NCBI RefSeq assembly: GCF_000002995.4
Contig: NW_025062479.1
Span: forward strand, 19,774,721 to 19,838,720
Reading direction: 5' to 3'
Origin: Brugia malayi
Taxonomy: Eukaryota > Nematoda > Chromadorea > Rhabditida > Onchocercidae
DNA length: 64,000 nucleotides
A program made the translations under genes and the position numbers. Positions 1 to 11,618 of the stretch are shown here, piece after piece. Positions within the stretch are counted from its first letter, which is position 1. Each line of letters begins with the position of its first letter. A model generated the notes under the pieces. The model worked only from the letters and a program-made list of their open reading frames with translations, made no database searches and was not told the origin of the DNA.

Positions 1-5
1 TCCAC

Positions 6-196
6 TTAGAAAATGAGTAAAGTTATCAATGAAGAATAAGAAATGTAAGAAAACAAGGTTGCCTTTTTTGCTTTAACACACTTTGAATCTGATTTATTCG
101 ATAGCGATAAATTGAATTTAATTTTTTTATTAGGTAGTGGATTTGAATCGAAGTTCGATTTTGCATTCCTGTCAAAGAAGTTTGCAAATATTTTTA
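6..196 (-). CDS. Possible terminal exon, unknown protein (low confidence)
   Basis: A GACAG acceptor at about 197-198 opens a frame with a polar, Asn/Ser/Lys-rich stretch, then a hydrophobic Ser/Ile/Leu tail and a stop at 6-8. The composition is more protein-like than the flanking intergenic DNA. It could be a later exon of the membrane-protein gene starting at 1047, but the phase does not fit a direct join, so an unseen exon would be needed. No family is recognised. It may be chance in AT-rich DNA. Confidence 0.2.
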
Positions 197-750
197 TGAT
201 ATATCGTAACAAACAATCTAATCATTCACTAAGGAGACAAATAATTCTTAACAAGTGAATAAGATTAATACAATTAGATAATTTGGCGGTCTGTTCATTT
301 ATTAAATCTAATCAACTTTACATTAAATAAATGACTTTTGCAAAACGGCCCATATTTACCAAATGCGGAATGTTCGATTTAATTTATGCTTCGTTTTATT
401 GCTTTTTTTATTAACAAAATATGGATCATCTGTTGAATGTGTTTTAATCAGTATTTCGGGAATTTCGCTATCAGATTCGTTTATCTGCAATAATATACGA
501 TGTCAGATCTTTTTCTGAACTGCAAAGAAAAACATATAATCTGTGTGAAACGGAGAAATGAATTTGCATGAATGAATTCATAAGTATCTATTTGAAAGTT
601 TCACCTGAATAAACAAATTACACATTAGCATTATTAAGATGAATAATTAAATCATATAAATTAGAACATAAATATGATAAATCCATCATTCGTAATCTTT
701 CTGCTTACACTTTAAAAGTATGTAACACGCTAAATAGCCTATATCTTAAA

Positions 751-1049
751 TTAAGCAGAAAAAATAAATGTCATAACAATTAATGTCACCTCTCGTTTTT
801 GCTGATATTGATATCGTATTTGATAGAATAATTTGCATGTTTTCACAATCGTAAAAAAAATCATTACAAGAGTAAGCAATATAAGAGAAGCACGTAACAT
901 TGAATTTCCATTAGCTAATTGTAACAAATTACTGTGCAAAAGTTTTTTCTTCTCATTTAATAATTGTTGTGAGAGTATTTGATTATCTGATTGCATACTA
1001 ATAAGTTTAGTATCATCTAATGTCTTCATTTCTTCAATTAAACTCATAT
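751..1049 (-). CDS. Small coiled-coil plus membrane-segment protein, first exon or short gene
   Basis: A strong poly-T/AG acceptor ends two bases before an ATG at 1047, the pattern of a trans-spliced or first coding exon. The frame runs 98 codons to a stop at 751. The first 45 or so residues are polar and heptad-like (repeated Leu/Gln/Lys/Glu). Next comes a hydrophobic span of about 19 residues (LRASLILLTLVMIFFTIV), then a basic and aromatic tail. This is the topology of a small tail- or signal-anchored membrane protein. A GTGACA donor after codon 86 (exon end at 790) could extend the gene leftward off the window. The family is not recognised and function is unknown. Confidence 0.4.
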
Positions 1050-3120
1050 CTAAAAAAAGGGAAATATTTCAGCAGAAGGTTTTTGATAACAAATAGATTT
1101 GAAATTATTTCTGATAATGGATAAATTAAAAAACATTTTTGAACAATTTCATTGTTAATTACATTTTCGCAGCTCATAAGAATCTGTAGGAAAAAAGCAA
1201 TCTTCTAGAATCTATAAAAAGAAAAATTTTTTCAACTTCAAATAAAAGTATCGAAAAAAAGCACTTCAAATGCAACCGGCAGCAAATATTCAGAATTTGT
1301 GAAAGAATCTTATTTAATTTTTGTCTCTTTTTCACCAATATTAACTGTAAATATTTATGCAAATTTGTTTTTTTTTTTTTTTTTTTTGTATAATTTTAAA
1401 ATATTCAGTTAGTGATGTATTACACACTTTTAATTTATTACACTAATAAATGTTATAAAAATTCTCTAGAATTATTTCTCAATTTTTTCACTCGAAATTT
1501 CGAAATTTTCGTTTTTCAAAAGTAGAGTTTTGAATAAAATTTTTTGAAAATTACTACTTTATTTAATTCTAGCTTAATTTTTCACAGCTTTTCTTATATC
1601 TTCACTAAATAAAAGGTAATAGGCCTAGCTCTATAAAATCGAACTCTTCTGAGAATTAATTTAGGAAGAAATTCTAAACATGATCATATGCGCCATTTTT
1701 CAATGTGATTATAAAATTAATTTTTGTTTCTTAACTTTTTGGATGATAAAATGAATCCACTGATGACGAATATGGTATTTTTTACTGCGTATCGTAAAAA
1801 TATATGTGTGATTTTATTAATTTGTATTTACTAGTTTAAAAATTTCTTATTTTATGAATCACTTCGGATAAAATTATTGAGTAGGTGTACTGTAGTCATG
1901 ACAATAATTATTTTTTAGATAAATATTGCAGCAAAGACTACTGTAAGCAAACAACGGTGTATGACTTTCATATGTGTGACAAACAAATGATCAATATATT
2001 TCAACTCGTTCAGTAAGTGAATCAATTAATTAATTAATTAACTGATTACTTTTAAAATAATACTGCTTGTTTGAAACAAAATCCTTTCACAGCTCATATG
2101 TTTGTGTGCATAATATTGAATAACTTCATTTTCATCACCACTATTACCATATCGTAAGCTTGAACAGCTTGAAAGGACAACAAAGAAATATCAATGTTCA
2201 TTGAAGCATGATTTGAGAGTTTGAAATGAAATGAGAACAGATTATTTCAGAAGCTTACATCTGTCAGCCCATATTTTCACCGATAACTGACTAATGCAAT
2301 TAGAATTGATTAGTATGAAAATGGACACAGAATAAAGTTAAGATTAAAAAGTTAAGCTTACATTAACCGTAAAATTATGTAAAATAATACTAACCAATTT
2401 TGCAGAGAAAAATGAATTATTTATTGGAAATAAAAGAACAAGAAAGCATATATTCATTTCTTCAATATTGAAAAGAATTGGAACGATGAATTGAAACTAA
2501 ACAATTCGGACCAACCAATAATTTTTCTATTGTACAAACATTCTAATATTCGGTTAAATAAACATAAAGATGGAAAGAATTTAATTATTAATTGCTTCCA
2601 TCACTAATTAATGCTATTCAAGTTGCTATGTATATGCTGATAATTTTGCATACATTTTTTAATTAAATTTCATATTTGCTTCAAATATATTCTGCAGAAA
2701 AAACTATTTTTTTCGAAAAAATAAGTAAAACAAAAAGTAATGAAGTGATGTGCAATGTAAGGAAATAAAATGATCATACGTACACGTTCACACACGTATA
2801 ACTATTCCTACAACAATGTGTCACCTAAATCTTAATGATAAAACACGTTACGTTATGTTGTGATAAATTAATTGGATGAATAACATTTTTGCGAAACGTA
2901 TTAAGCTTATATAAAACTCTAAATAGGTTACTGATTCATCAAATTTTTTGACATCTGAGCGGAAACAACTCCCTCACTTTCAAGTCATCGTGTAATTAAA
3001 GGAAATTATTACTAAGCAATTAGATAAATTAATATTTACATTGCTGATAAAATTTGTTGAATGATATGCTATCGAATCAATAATCTATTTGACGACATTA
3101 TGTATTTGTAAGCGAAATTT
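1050..3120. other. Gene-free stretch downstream of the GATA gene
   Basis: AT-rich DNA with poly-T runs, short open frames of low complexity and scattered TTA/ATT runs. No exon pair with matching phase was found on either strand. It probably holds the 3' untranslated region of the GATA gene at its right end and the upstream region of the 751-1049 gene at its left end. Confidence 0.5.
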
Positions 3121-5810
3121 TCATGGGAAATGATAACGCGGCAAGCGAATTCGTTTTCGTATTTTATTTGACATTGTTATTGGCCGTGGTCGATTGTTTT
3201 TGCGATAATATAAATTACATGCACTGAAAAGATTTTTAAGTAATTTTTATATTTATTATTATTATTTTCATTATCATTATCATTAACACTATCACTGTTA
3301 TTATTATTTTCTACTATTCCTGATGAATTACTTATATAAAACGAAAGATTGGTATCACATAGCTACTGAAGCATTGTAAGTTGAAAGGTCAACAGGGATA
3401 AGGCCACTGATCTCATACTATATCAGTAAAATAAATTAGACAAATAAACAAACTTGCATTCTACAGCTCCCATATTGCTACGACGCCATAATGTCGTCTC
3501 CTTGGTACCACAATTTGAGCATACCGAATTAATATGAGTACTAACTGGCTATAATAATTATTATTTATTTAAAATATCGTAGAACATTTCAAATTATATG
3601 CAACATTTAACAAATAACTATGCAAACATTCAAATATTATAATTTGATAATTTCAAAGGTCAAGTATACATTATCATATACAATTATTATTAATAATCCA
3701 ATCCTTTATAGTATTTATAAACAGTGAACTCTTCTAATACTCAATAGAATTAGTGAAATAATTTTCTTAACAATAAGTTTTCACTAACCTTTTTTTTGAA
3801 ATTAATAGCAATATTTAATTGAGAATCATTGTTAGTTACAAATAATCCTCTAAGTAATTCCGGTGATACTACTGATGAAGCATTTCTGTTTACAGTCTCA
3901 ACAGCTTGTTGTTGTTGTTGCTGTTCGTGCGGTATGCATGTCACCTGAAATTCTCTTCTCATTAATGCAAATTTTCCTTAATTAATTTTTTCATTTAAAT
4001 AGCTAATTATTGATGAAATATATTTGCTATCATATTACTTCACTGAGAAAATCATTCACTGGGATGTGTTAAAGATTTAGATTAATTTCAATAGAAGTGC
4101 TATCGTGTAAAATTGATTACAATTTTCAGGAAACTTTTGAAATTGAATTTCTTAAAGGATAAATAAATTAACAATGATATGGGACCTGCTCTGGATATGT
4201 TTGATTTTTTGAAGGCATCCATTGTTGGCATAAAACACCTTGACAAATACATTCCATTGAACTAAAAATCAAAGAGTAAATAAGGAATTATTCTACTACT
4301 TTGAATAAATAATATGAGAAAAACAGAAATGGTGGTACAACTAGAAGAAATATTTAGATTTATTTTAGTAAACTATGCACATTACAAATTAAAATTATTA
4401 TCAAACATGCCGTTGATAGTATGATAGTGGATGATGATGATGATAATGATGATAATGAATTTGTGATGACTCATCAAAATATTGTACCACTGGTATTCGA
4501 GTGGAAGGGCGGCGGATGAATTCAGGATAGGAGTGAGTGTGTAAAGAAGTTGGTTCCATCTGATGTAAAACACGTATCGTTGGTATCAATCTATTAGAAG
4601 TTTCAGGTCTAATTTCATCTAAAATTAGCAACAATTAATTTAAGTTTAAATGAAAGAAATCATTTCAGAAAAAAAAAATGTTAGTTTAAATTTAATATTT
4701 TTTGATTTATTTTAAATGAGATTTCATTCTTGTTTAATTAAATATAATAAATTTACCATATTATTTCAGCAAATATTTACTAATAAAGCAAACAAATTCA
4801 AAAGTATTTATGAAGAACTGCTTTAAAAAGTTCAACAAATTTACATAGAATAGTTGTAATGAAATATTTTACAGTAGTTCATAAGTACTGTTAGGTATTT
4901 ATATTGTAAAATACTTCATTATAATTACTTCAACACTTTTTATAACTGATTAATGTTATAAAGACATTTTAATTGATTGGAATTGCCATAAAAGATTGCT
5001 TTCATCTATTTAATTAGTTATTTAGATATTTAAGTAAAAGGATTTTTTTGAATACTTGTGGGAGAATTATGATGATATCTTGAGGAATGATTATTATTGG
5101 TAGTTTCACAATTACTCATATGCTTTTCTTCAGTAATAATTCCATTTGCAAATACATTTGTGTAACAATCTAAAAAAAATTTGTAATTAAAATAAAAAAA
5201 AAATTCAATAAACAATTAAAAATCACTGAAAAAAAGTTTCTTTTGTTTTAAAGCCCTTTTTTTTTGCTTTTGTGTATTTATTAAATAATACAAACTTAAA
5301 AATAAAGGAAAATTTTGTTTTTCAGTTGGTTCAATTTGACAAGTGAATTTGAGCATTCTTAAAGTATGATTTCAGTAACCTATTACATGCTTTATGGAAG
5401 ATTTCTGAATTTAGGTGCAAGAATCTTAGCCTAAATCTAAAATTTAGTCAAATGTGTATGTAATAAACAAAACTTGAAGGAATAATTAAACAATAATAGA
5501 TGAATGAAATAAGTTTAATCATCAAAAATTGATGTTTTTCATGTTTTTTTGTGTTTTATCATTTTTTTTTTACATTCTAAGATTATGAAAAGCTTTATAT
5601 TTAAATCATAAAATGAAAAGCAAGCAAGTTTTTTTTCCAAATTTTCAAACACTTTTATTACTCATACTAAGTAAGTTCCGTTACAGCAATTAATTCGCTA
5701 CATTATCAATGTAATTAAAGAAACTAGCCATTATCATCATGATAATGACCTGTAGTGTCCCAATAATCGGCTGTTTGATCGCCAAGTTTTGTTGGTGTAT
5801 GTAATGACAT
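3121..5810 (-). CDS. GATA-type zinc-finger transcription factor
   Basis: Seven exons on the minus strand: 5810-5750, 5169-5056, 4618-4471, 4261-4186, 3944-3789, 3548-3454 and 3223-3121. Together they are 753 nt and 250 codons plus stop. The C-terminal 60 residues hold one GATA finger with canonical C-X2-C-X17-C-X2-C spacing (Cys195, 198, 216, 219), the LWRR core, and a basic tail after the finger rich in Arg/Lys/Pro. The finger is split between the last two exons, with an Asn codon completed across the junction. The N-terminal 185 residues are low-complexity, rich in Asn/His/Ser, with a six-Gln run at about 141-146. This family binds (A/T)GATA(A/G) in the nucleus. [11 protein letters not shown] resembles, from memory, the worm endodermal GATA subgroup more than vertebrate GATA1-6, so an orthologue is not named. 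The ATG directly abuts a TTTTCAG acceptor, which fits trans-splicing. Three donors (GTCATT, GTCATC, GTCCCA) are weak, so the N-terminal exons are less sure than the finger. Confidence 0.85.
4854..4924. repeat. Imperfect inverted repeat in GATA-gene intron
   Basis: Arms 4854-4873 and 4905-4924 are complementary at 18 of 20 positions, and a nested 6-bp pair (ACAGTA at 4871 and TACTGT at 4886) sits inside the loop. It lies between exons 2 and 3 of the GATA gene. It could be a degenerate miniature element or an RNA hairpin. No target duplication was recognised. Confidence 0.5.
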
Positions 5811-8086
5811 CTGAAAATTAATTCAACGAACAGGAAAAAAAAATCTTAAATAATAAATAAGAATGTGAATATCCCAAAATGTACAACATTGAACTCATTA
5901 ATTATATAATATTTTCAGAAAACCATACAACACTTTTCGAAACAAAAAAAGTGCTCTAATTTTTTTATAAAGTGAATTTAGTTAATTATTCCTTTAGGCT
6001 CAAAATTTTTCTTTCTTATAATATTAAATAATAATTCTCAAAGAGTTAATATTGAAAAAAATCAATCCAGAAGTTGAAATTAATTTCCACATATTACATA
6101 ATATTTGAGCTGCCAGTAGTTTCATAATTCCTATACTATCTAATTCAGGCAGAATAAAGCTAATTCTTCTCTTGAAAAACTTTTGGAAATAAATAAATAT
6201 TAAGCTAGAGAAATATCATATCAAAATGATTAGGATTACCACTGTGCAACAGGAAAAATTTATAGGTAGCTTAGCTATCGTTTACCTTCTTATCTTATCA
6301 ACTTCATAAATCAGGTCATCTCTCATAACAACTTTTTTACCGTATCTCTTGATATAGTAAAATGTATTTGTTGACTAACTACTAATTACTTAATTTCTCT
6401 TCTTTTTTCTTTAAATCTCATTAATAATAATCTTCTGTTCTACACACAATTATTTATTAGATTCATATAATCAAGCACAAATTATTGATAACAAATTTGA
6501 ATTAATTTTAAAAAAAACTAATAGAAAAAGCTTTAATTAAATTCAAAAACTACTTCATTGAAAATTGTCACTACTATTTTCCTTTTTTCCTTTTTTGCTC
6601 AAAGTGTACAAAAGTCTGTGTTAACCTCAAAATAAATTTTCTTAATTAATATCAAAATTCTACGACAAACAAATTATTTATAACGTTACATTAAGTTAGA
6701 AAAAAAGAAAAGAATTTCATTTCCTTTTATTAAATTGGATAAATAATGAGTAGTTCAAAAAAAAAGAAAAAAAAAGGAAGAAGGAATGATGCATAGCAAA
6801 TTATACCGGTCGTTATCTGACATTTCAGTATGCGGAATTGAAAAGTATAAGTAATAAGCAATCAGAAGTATTCAGAAATCTTTAGGTTATCTTTGTTCAT
6901 TTCAAATTTGTTGTTTGGTACTTGAAATCATTTTCTGCTGACTGTTCATTCTTCTAGCATATCGGCATATCTTTTTGATCATTCATTTGAGTAGCCGAAT
7001 GATACAACATATTTTGATGACAAATGTGTCACTTCAAATTATATATGTCTCATCCATATCTGAATGATTGGTTTTCTATAACTTTTAGAATATTTGCTGT
7101 TAACTGAAGTTGCTTTCAACTTATTCAATCGATTATATTATTTCATTTCACGAATAATACCTATCAGTTTATAAAGAAGTGAGAAATGAGAATGACAACA
7201 GAAGGACAAATATTGTTTACCATAATATTCAGTTATTAAACTTTATTTACTAAATGTAAATATATTAAATGTACAGACTTTCAGATGAAATAGAATGAAA
7301 AATGTTATTTTATTATTATTTGCTTTTTTTTATATCAAATAGTTTTTTCACTTTAGCATAACAATAATCTATTATATTATATTTTGATTACTTTACATAA
7401 TTTTTTCCTTTTTCCTCAACAAAATAATTTGCAATTACTATTTCTTAGATACTGCACTTTCAATATAATCTGAACAAAGAAAAAATAAATATAATAATAA
7501 CAATAAGTTATAATAACTTATTACTTCTAAATGTCCAATTAAAATGTAATATCATATATATATATAATGTTAATTTTTAGTTTCTATGCAGAATAAATTT
7601 ATGTATTATAGGTAATATTGAGTACTGAGTGTACTACCTGTTAATATTAACGTTTCAAAATGATTGTACAGCATTTGGTTGTGAAATTTATTGATTTTAT
7701 AAGTGATGACGATGAATCAGTGGAGTCATTCTTTCTATCAACTCAATTTCTCATTTTAAAAGCAAATTTATCGCATCCCATCCCGCTTCTCTCTCAACTC
7801 TCTATGCTGTCACCAATTTCAGCATAAATGGCATAGCAACATTGCGTGACAAGTAATCATAGCTAATATTCGAACTATTGCTAAATTATTCTGTGTTGGT
7901 CATTTTTGCTTTGCTAGCATTTCATTCATTCATTTATCCATTTTTCTTTCTATTAAAAAATTGAAATTTTTTATCGTTTTTGTTTTTGTTTTTGTTTTTT
8001 TTTAAATTGCATTTTCAAAAGGATATCATTAGTCATTGGAATATTCATTACTGATTCATCTAAGAAATGTATTATCGCATACAACG
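5811..8086. other. Divergent intergenic region between the GATA and syntaxin genes
   Basis: This 2.3-kb stretch separates the two divergently transcribed starts and should hold both promoters. It is AT-rich, with a TTTTTG microsatellite near 7976-8003. One exon-like segment (6286-6374, minus strand) is bounded by an AG acceptor and a GTAAAC donor and reads a basic/acidic peptide in one frame. Its phase does not join the GATA first exon, so it is left unassigned. Confidence 0.5.
7976..8003. repeat. TTTTTG microsatellite
   Basis: About four copies of a six-base TTTTTG unit followed by a T run, about 80 bases upstream of the syntaxin start codon. Confidence 0.7.
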
Positions 8087-9936
8087 ATGAAAGATCGATC
8101 GAGTGAATTTAGGGTAAGTTTATGATAGATTTGATTTAATGATTATTATTCATTATAAGTGTTATTCATCAATTTCAATGAAATATGTTTATTGTTTAAT
8201 TTATTTTTTAATTCATTTTTATCAATCTTTCATTCAAATAAAAACAAAATTAAACTTTACTGGTTTAAAATCATTAATAGATTCGTTATATTCCTTCGTT
8301 TTTCCTTATTTCGAAAGAAATTACGCTTATCTTTTGATTATTTTCAAACTTCTTTTATATCTTGTTCACTTAAAGGCATCATACTTTGAGTGATTTATTT
8401 TGTTAATTAATTTATTAAAAATTTTAGGAACTCAAGAGGGAAATTTTATAAATCAACAAATAATTGATTAATTAAAAATGCTTAGATTTATTACTATAAA
8501 TAGTTTATTTGTTATTGAAATCGTACTGAAATGAGCAACAATAATAGCTGAAATAGTAATGATTTTTTGGGAATTTAAATAAAAGATTCTGTTACCATAT
8601 CGATTCTGATTTTTCACAAATTTGTATAGCACAATTTCTGTGAATTTTTGATTAATATAATATAATCGAAGTAAATCAAATTTGAAATATCAAACAGCTG
8701 ATGATACTCCCGACATTATTAATCAATCTTATTTGAATAAACCACTTTTACTTTAATATTCCTCCATAGTTTCAATGTAAGTTTTTCGTTTGTATGAGAT
8801 TTCTTTTATCCAATTAAAATTAAAAATTTGTGACTCAAAAATATTTCATTGAAATAAAAAATTAATCTATCATAATTTCAAACTGAAACTATTTTAGGTA
8901 ATAATATTTTAGCAAATTCTTCTTTTAAGTGTTTGGTAGTTTTACATTTGTAAATTTTTCGAAACTTACAAAAAATAATTTTTTCCTTTTTCTTTGCAGC
9001 AAAAAGCTGAGCAATTTTTAACAGATGATAACACATTCATTTCGATTGATGTTGAATCAAATGTCAGTTTTGCGCATGATAGTTCCTTTTTTGCTGAAAT
9101 TGACGAAATTCGAAATGTAATGGCCAAATTATCAGACGATGTTGCCAGCATGAAATTGCAGCTGCGTTCAACCTTAGCTCAAACTATCGTTGATGATAAC
9201 CAGAAGGTAACAAATGTTCAATTCATTATTATGAAAGTAATTACAAGTTGGAGTGATAAGATATAAATTATTATCAGTAAATATCAACAAAGTTAGCCAA
9301 GAAATTCTTGTTTTCTACAAAATAACTTTAATGATTTAAGAAATAATAGTTAATCAGCGAAAGCAGTTCAATATATTTAGCCTTAAAAGGGTTCGTTTTC
9401 TTACGTATGAAACAATATGCTTGATAAGAGCTGTTTCTAGTAAAGAGTTGGCCAATAGAAGTTAGAAACATTGCTTATCATATTTTCAAATTTGATCGTT
9501 TCGACGGAATGTTAAAAAGCTATGACATTTGTAACTGATTGAACCGGTGATCTCTATTATGATTTTTTTTTTCTTTTTTTTTTTGGTAAACTCAGCTTCA
9601 AAAGAGCTTCATTTTTGTTAAGCATTAAAATGCTTGTCATCCATTGTCACGTATACAAATCGTTTTTCGTCAATATGTCACGATCGATCAAGTCGATACT
9701 TCCAAACTCTAATTTTCTCATTGATCGTTCTGAGACAACGATTTGAGTAGCTTTTTCATCTCGCCGATTTACTTCAGATGTCGTGAAATAATATAAAGTG
9801 AATTTCTTCAGCAACTCTCATCTATCCGTGAGATGATTTCTTCCAATTAACCATTTAGTCTTCTTTTATCATTCGGAATTAGCTTCATTCGATATATGTT
9901 ATCAAGCTAAAATACATTTTTGATATTACACACTAC

Positions 9937-9983
<47 letters not shown>

Positions 9984-11618
9984 GCAATTTGAATTTAATT
10001 AGTGAAAGGAACAAAAAAATGAAGAAATAAGTATTATAGAATGATTGTATTTGTTTAATAATGTATTTAAATATAAGAGAACAGATTTCAACAGTTACTT
10101 TTATACTAACTTATTACTTTATTATCATTCTTTTCTCATCATGATTTTCATTGCTTAAATTTTTAATTTAAATAAAATTGCAATTAAAGGAAAAGCTGGA
10201 TGAATGCATGGCTGGTATAAAGCATCGCTCAGGTTTATTGCGAAAACATTTGTTAGCAATGAAAGAGAATGTTAAAAAAACAGAAAATGGAAAAATCATT
10301 GGAATTAGCAAACGCATCCATCAATATCATATTGAAGCATTGTTAAAAAAGCTTTCAAATTTACTGGAAATATTTAATACTGCTCAATTAGATTACAGAG
10401 TGGAAGTTGCAAGTTAGTCTTATTTTACTGAAATTATGATTATTAACATAGCATAATTTTCATTGAAATTTATTGAGATGAAAACGGAGAAGAAAAGTGA
10501 AAAAGAGCATAGAAAAAAGTGTTTAATTAGTTTAGAGTTATGAATAAACTATAACAATGATAGTAGTAAATGAAAAAAGAAAGAAAAAAGGGTAATCTTA
10601 TAAATTTAATCCTGATTTTAACGATAAATTTAGTGATTAAATTAATTTTCAAACACAAATTTCAGTCACTTTGAAAATTGTAACATAGAGTGTGATTAAA
10701 TTTCTATTCATTTTTTCAAACGATCCTTATCATTTAATTATTAGAAAAAAGGATATAAAGAGGTAAAATGGACTTAGTGAGCAATTTAAATTGATTATCA
10801 CTGCAGCAATTTATTATCATAATTCCATGTCAATTAAGAACGAATCAAACGACAATTAGATATTGCTGGTGAGTATATGACAGAGGATGAAATTAATACA
10901 ATGATTGATTCCAAATCATCGGAAATATTCAATAGGTTATTTTATATAAAGTATTGTTAGCAAGATTTATCATATAATTAGTAATATGCAATAAGTATCA
11001 AACTGTTGATAATAATAATAAGAGTTGCAACAAAAGATAAGAAAAAAGCAAATTTTTGGAAATTGTAAAGAATGAATTAATTTTAATAATTTTAATGAAT
11101 ATAATTTTCAGACATATACGTTCATCAGAATTAAAATCAGCTTTTGATGATGCTAGCTTAAGGCATAATGAAATATTTAATTTAGAAGCAAATATCAAAG
11201 AACTTAGTGATTTATACAACGATATGAATTTTCTCATACATGCACAGGTAAAACTTACTCATATTTCAATGATCAGTTAACATATAATTTCGACATGTAT
11301 TAGACTAGAATAAAATAGTTATGGTTAAGAAAGAAAGAAAGTTTGATTTGATAACGATGATATATAGTGATAATAATTATTGTTACTAATATGTCATTAA
11401 ATGACGTTGATTGATTATTATAGGGTGAAAGGGTGGATCGAATTGATAGAAATGTGAATGATGCGTTTAATTATGTGACAGCAGGTAGTCAGCAAGCACA
11501 GGTAACTGTACAATGTCGACAAGCGATGATAAATAAAAAGTTGTATTGTAGTGTTGGATGTATTATAATTATTGGCTTAATTTTAATTGTTTTTATTATT
11601 TATTTTTTGATTAAATGA
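8087..11618 (+). CDS. Syntaxin (Qa-SNARE), plasma-membrane type
   Basis: Six exons: 8087-8113, 9000-9206, 10190-10412, 10839-10935, 11112-11247 and 11424-11618. They total 885 nt and encode 294 aa, the normal syntaxin length. The start MKDR..EFR is typical of the syntaxin-1/2/3/4 group. Residues of about 25-150 form the helical Habc domain. A linker follows with a QLDIAGEYMTEDEI motif (counterpart of the conserved QLEITG..T..E). The SNARE motif runs at about 187-245 and the C-terminal membrane anchor at about 270-292 (Cys/Ile/Leu-rich). The ionic zero-layer glutamine is kept (Gln230 in IHAQGERV) and sits exactly at the exon 5/6 junction. As a t-SNARE it would pair with SNAP-25 and synaptobrevin homologues to drive vesicle fusion at the cell surface. 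The sequence is diverged enough that it may be a syx-2/3/4-like paralogue rather than neuronal UNC-64. Confidence 0.95.
9938..9982. repeat. (TAA)n microsatellite
   Basis: Fifteen uninterrupted TAA units in syntaxin intron 2, likely length-polymorphic. Confidence 0.95.
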
